The position numbers and the translations under genes are program-made. A stretch of 5,843 nt of DNA from an uncultured Bacteroidales bacterium. Lineage in GTDB: Bacteria > Bacteroidota > Bacteroidia > Bacteroidales > Paludibacteraceae. Where the stretch lies: the NCBI GenBank assembly GCA_946405045.1, contig CAMJFV010000141.1, positions 1-5,843 on the forward strand, written 5' to 3'. The notes beneath the pieces were generated by a model. It saw nothing but the letters and a program-made list of their open reading frames with translations. It did no database searches and had not been told where the DNA came from. Below are positions 5,773-5,843 of the stretch, piece after piece (position 1 is the stretch's first letter; each line of letters opens with the position of its first letter).

Positions 5773-5843
5773 TCGAGCCACATTGTGTTGCTGTTCTGCG
5801 AAATAAAATACTGTGAAAGACCATAGGACATCGAAAGAAGTAC
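5773..5843 (+). other. Non-coding tail after the hairpin
   Basis: No start codon with a ribosome binding site appears here, and no convincing promoter. TAAAAT (5804-5809) is a passable -10 box, but the nearest -35-like hexamer, TTGTGT (5783-5788), is spaced only 15 bases away. The last bases (GAAAGAAG) are purine-rich, which may be the lead-in to the next gene's ribosome binding site. Confidence 0.4.

Noticed and set aside
5783..5809. Possible promoter, TTGTGT and TAAAAT
   Set aside because: The -35 match is poor and the 15-base spacing is short; in AT-rich sequence this is weak evidence.

Overview
The window reads as part of the head-morphogenesis region of a large tailed bacteriophage (myovirus-like) or a prophage of one. 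The key evidence is the last gene, a protein with the hallmarks of a T4 gp21-type prohead protease (family S80). All genes lie on the + strand, are tightly spaced, and have strong GGAGG-type ribosome binding sites. The one before the third gene is a 9-base perfect match to the usual anti-Shine-Dalgarno sequence. That favours a host that relies on Shine-Dalgarno initiation, such as a Gram-positive, but the host cannot be fixed from the sequence. TAA, TGA and TAG all serve as stops, so there is no sign of stop-codon recoding. DNA is moderately AT-rich by eye, with similar codon use throughout and no sign of a recent insertion. There are no tRNA genes, CRISPR arrays or insertion sequences.

Layout: (1) 1-276, the 3' end of a gene entering from the left, with a helical segment and an Ala/Glu/Pro-rich tail; its place in the gene order makes a portal protein possible but unproven. 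(2) 298-2418, a 706-residue protein with HExxH, a later ExxxD, a transmembrane helix between them and a C-terminal YPTxAER motif, which together look like a divergent M48 (HtpX/Ste24-type) metallopeptidase. (3) A very strong GC-rich hairpin with a GCAA loop at 2417-2455. (4) 2496-3257, a 253-residue protein whose middle resembles the conserved C-terminal part of the bacterial RNA polymerase beta subunit in motif order and spacing. (5) 3262-3777, a small protein with a compact N-terminal domain, an acidic Glu/Val/Pro-rich linker and a basic tail. (6) 3782-5008, a 408-residue protein of unknown family. (7) 5034-5747, the prohead protease. (8) 5748-5843, a 96-base non-coding tail with a second, weaker hairpin.

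The genes from 2496 to 5747 form one compact set bracketed by the two hairpins. Two of the internal junctions have 4-base gaps with the next gene's ribosome binding site inside the last codons of the previous gene, so they were probably transcribed together and translationally coupled. In T4 the portal gene is followed by small prohead-core genes and then the protease. This window keeps that general order but carries two unexpected genes between the upstream gene and the protease: the membrane-anchored metallopeptidase-like protein and the RNA-polymerase-beta-like protein. These are the most interesting items. The beta-like protein suggests a jumbo-phage-style split multisubunit RNA polymerase, possibly packaged in the virion. 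All family assignments come from reading motifs by eye and recalling family patterns; no search was run.
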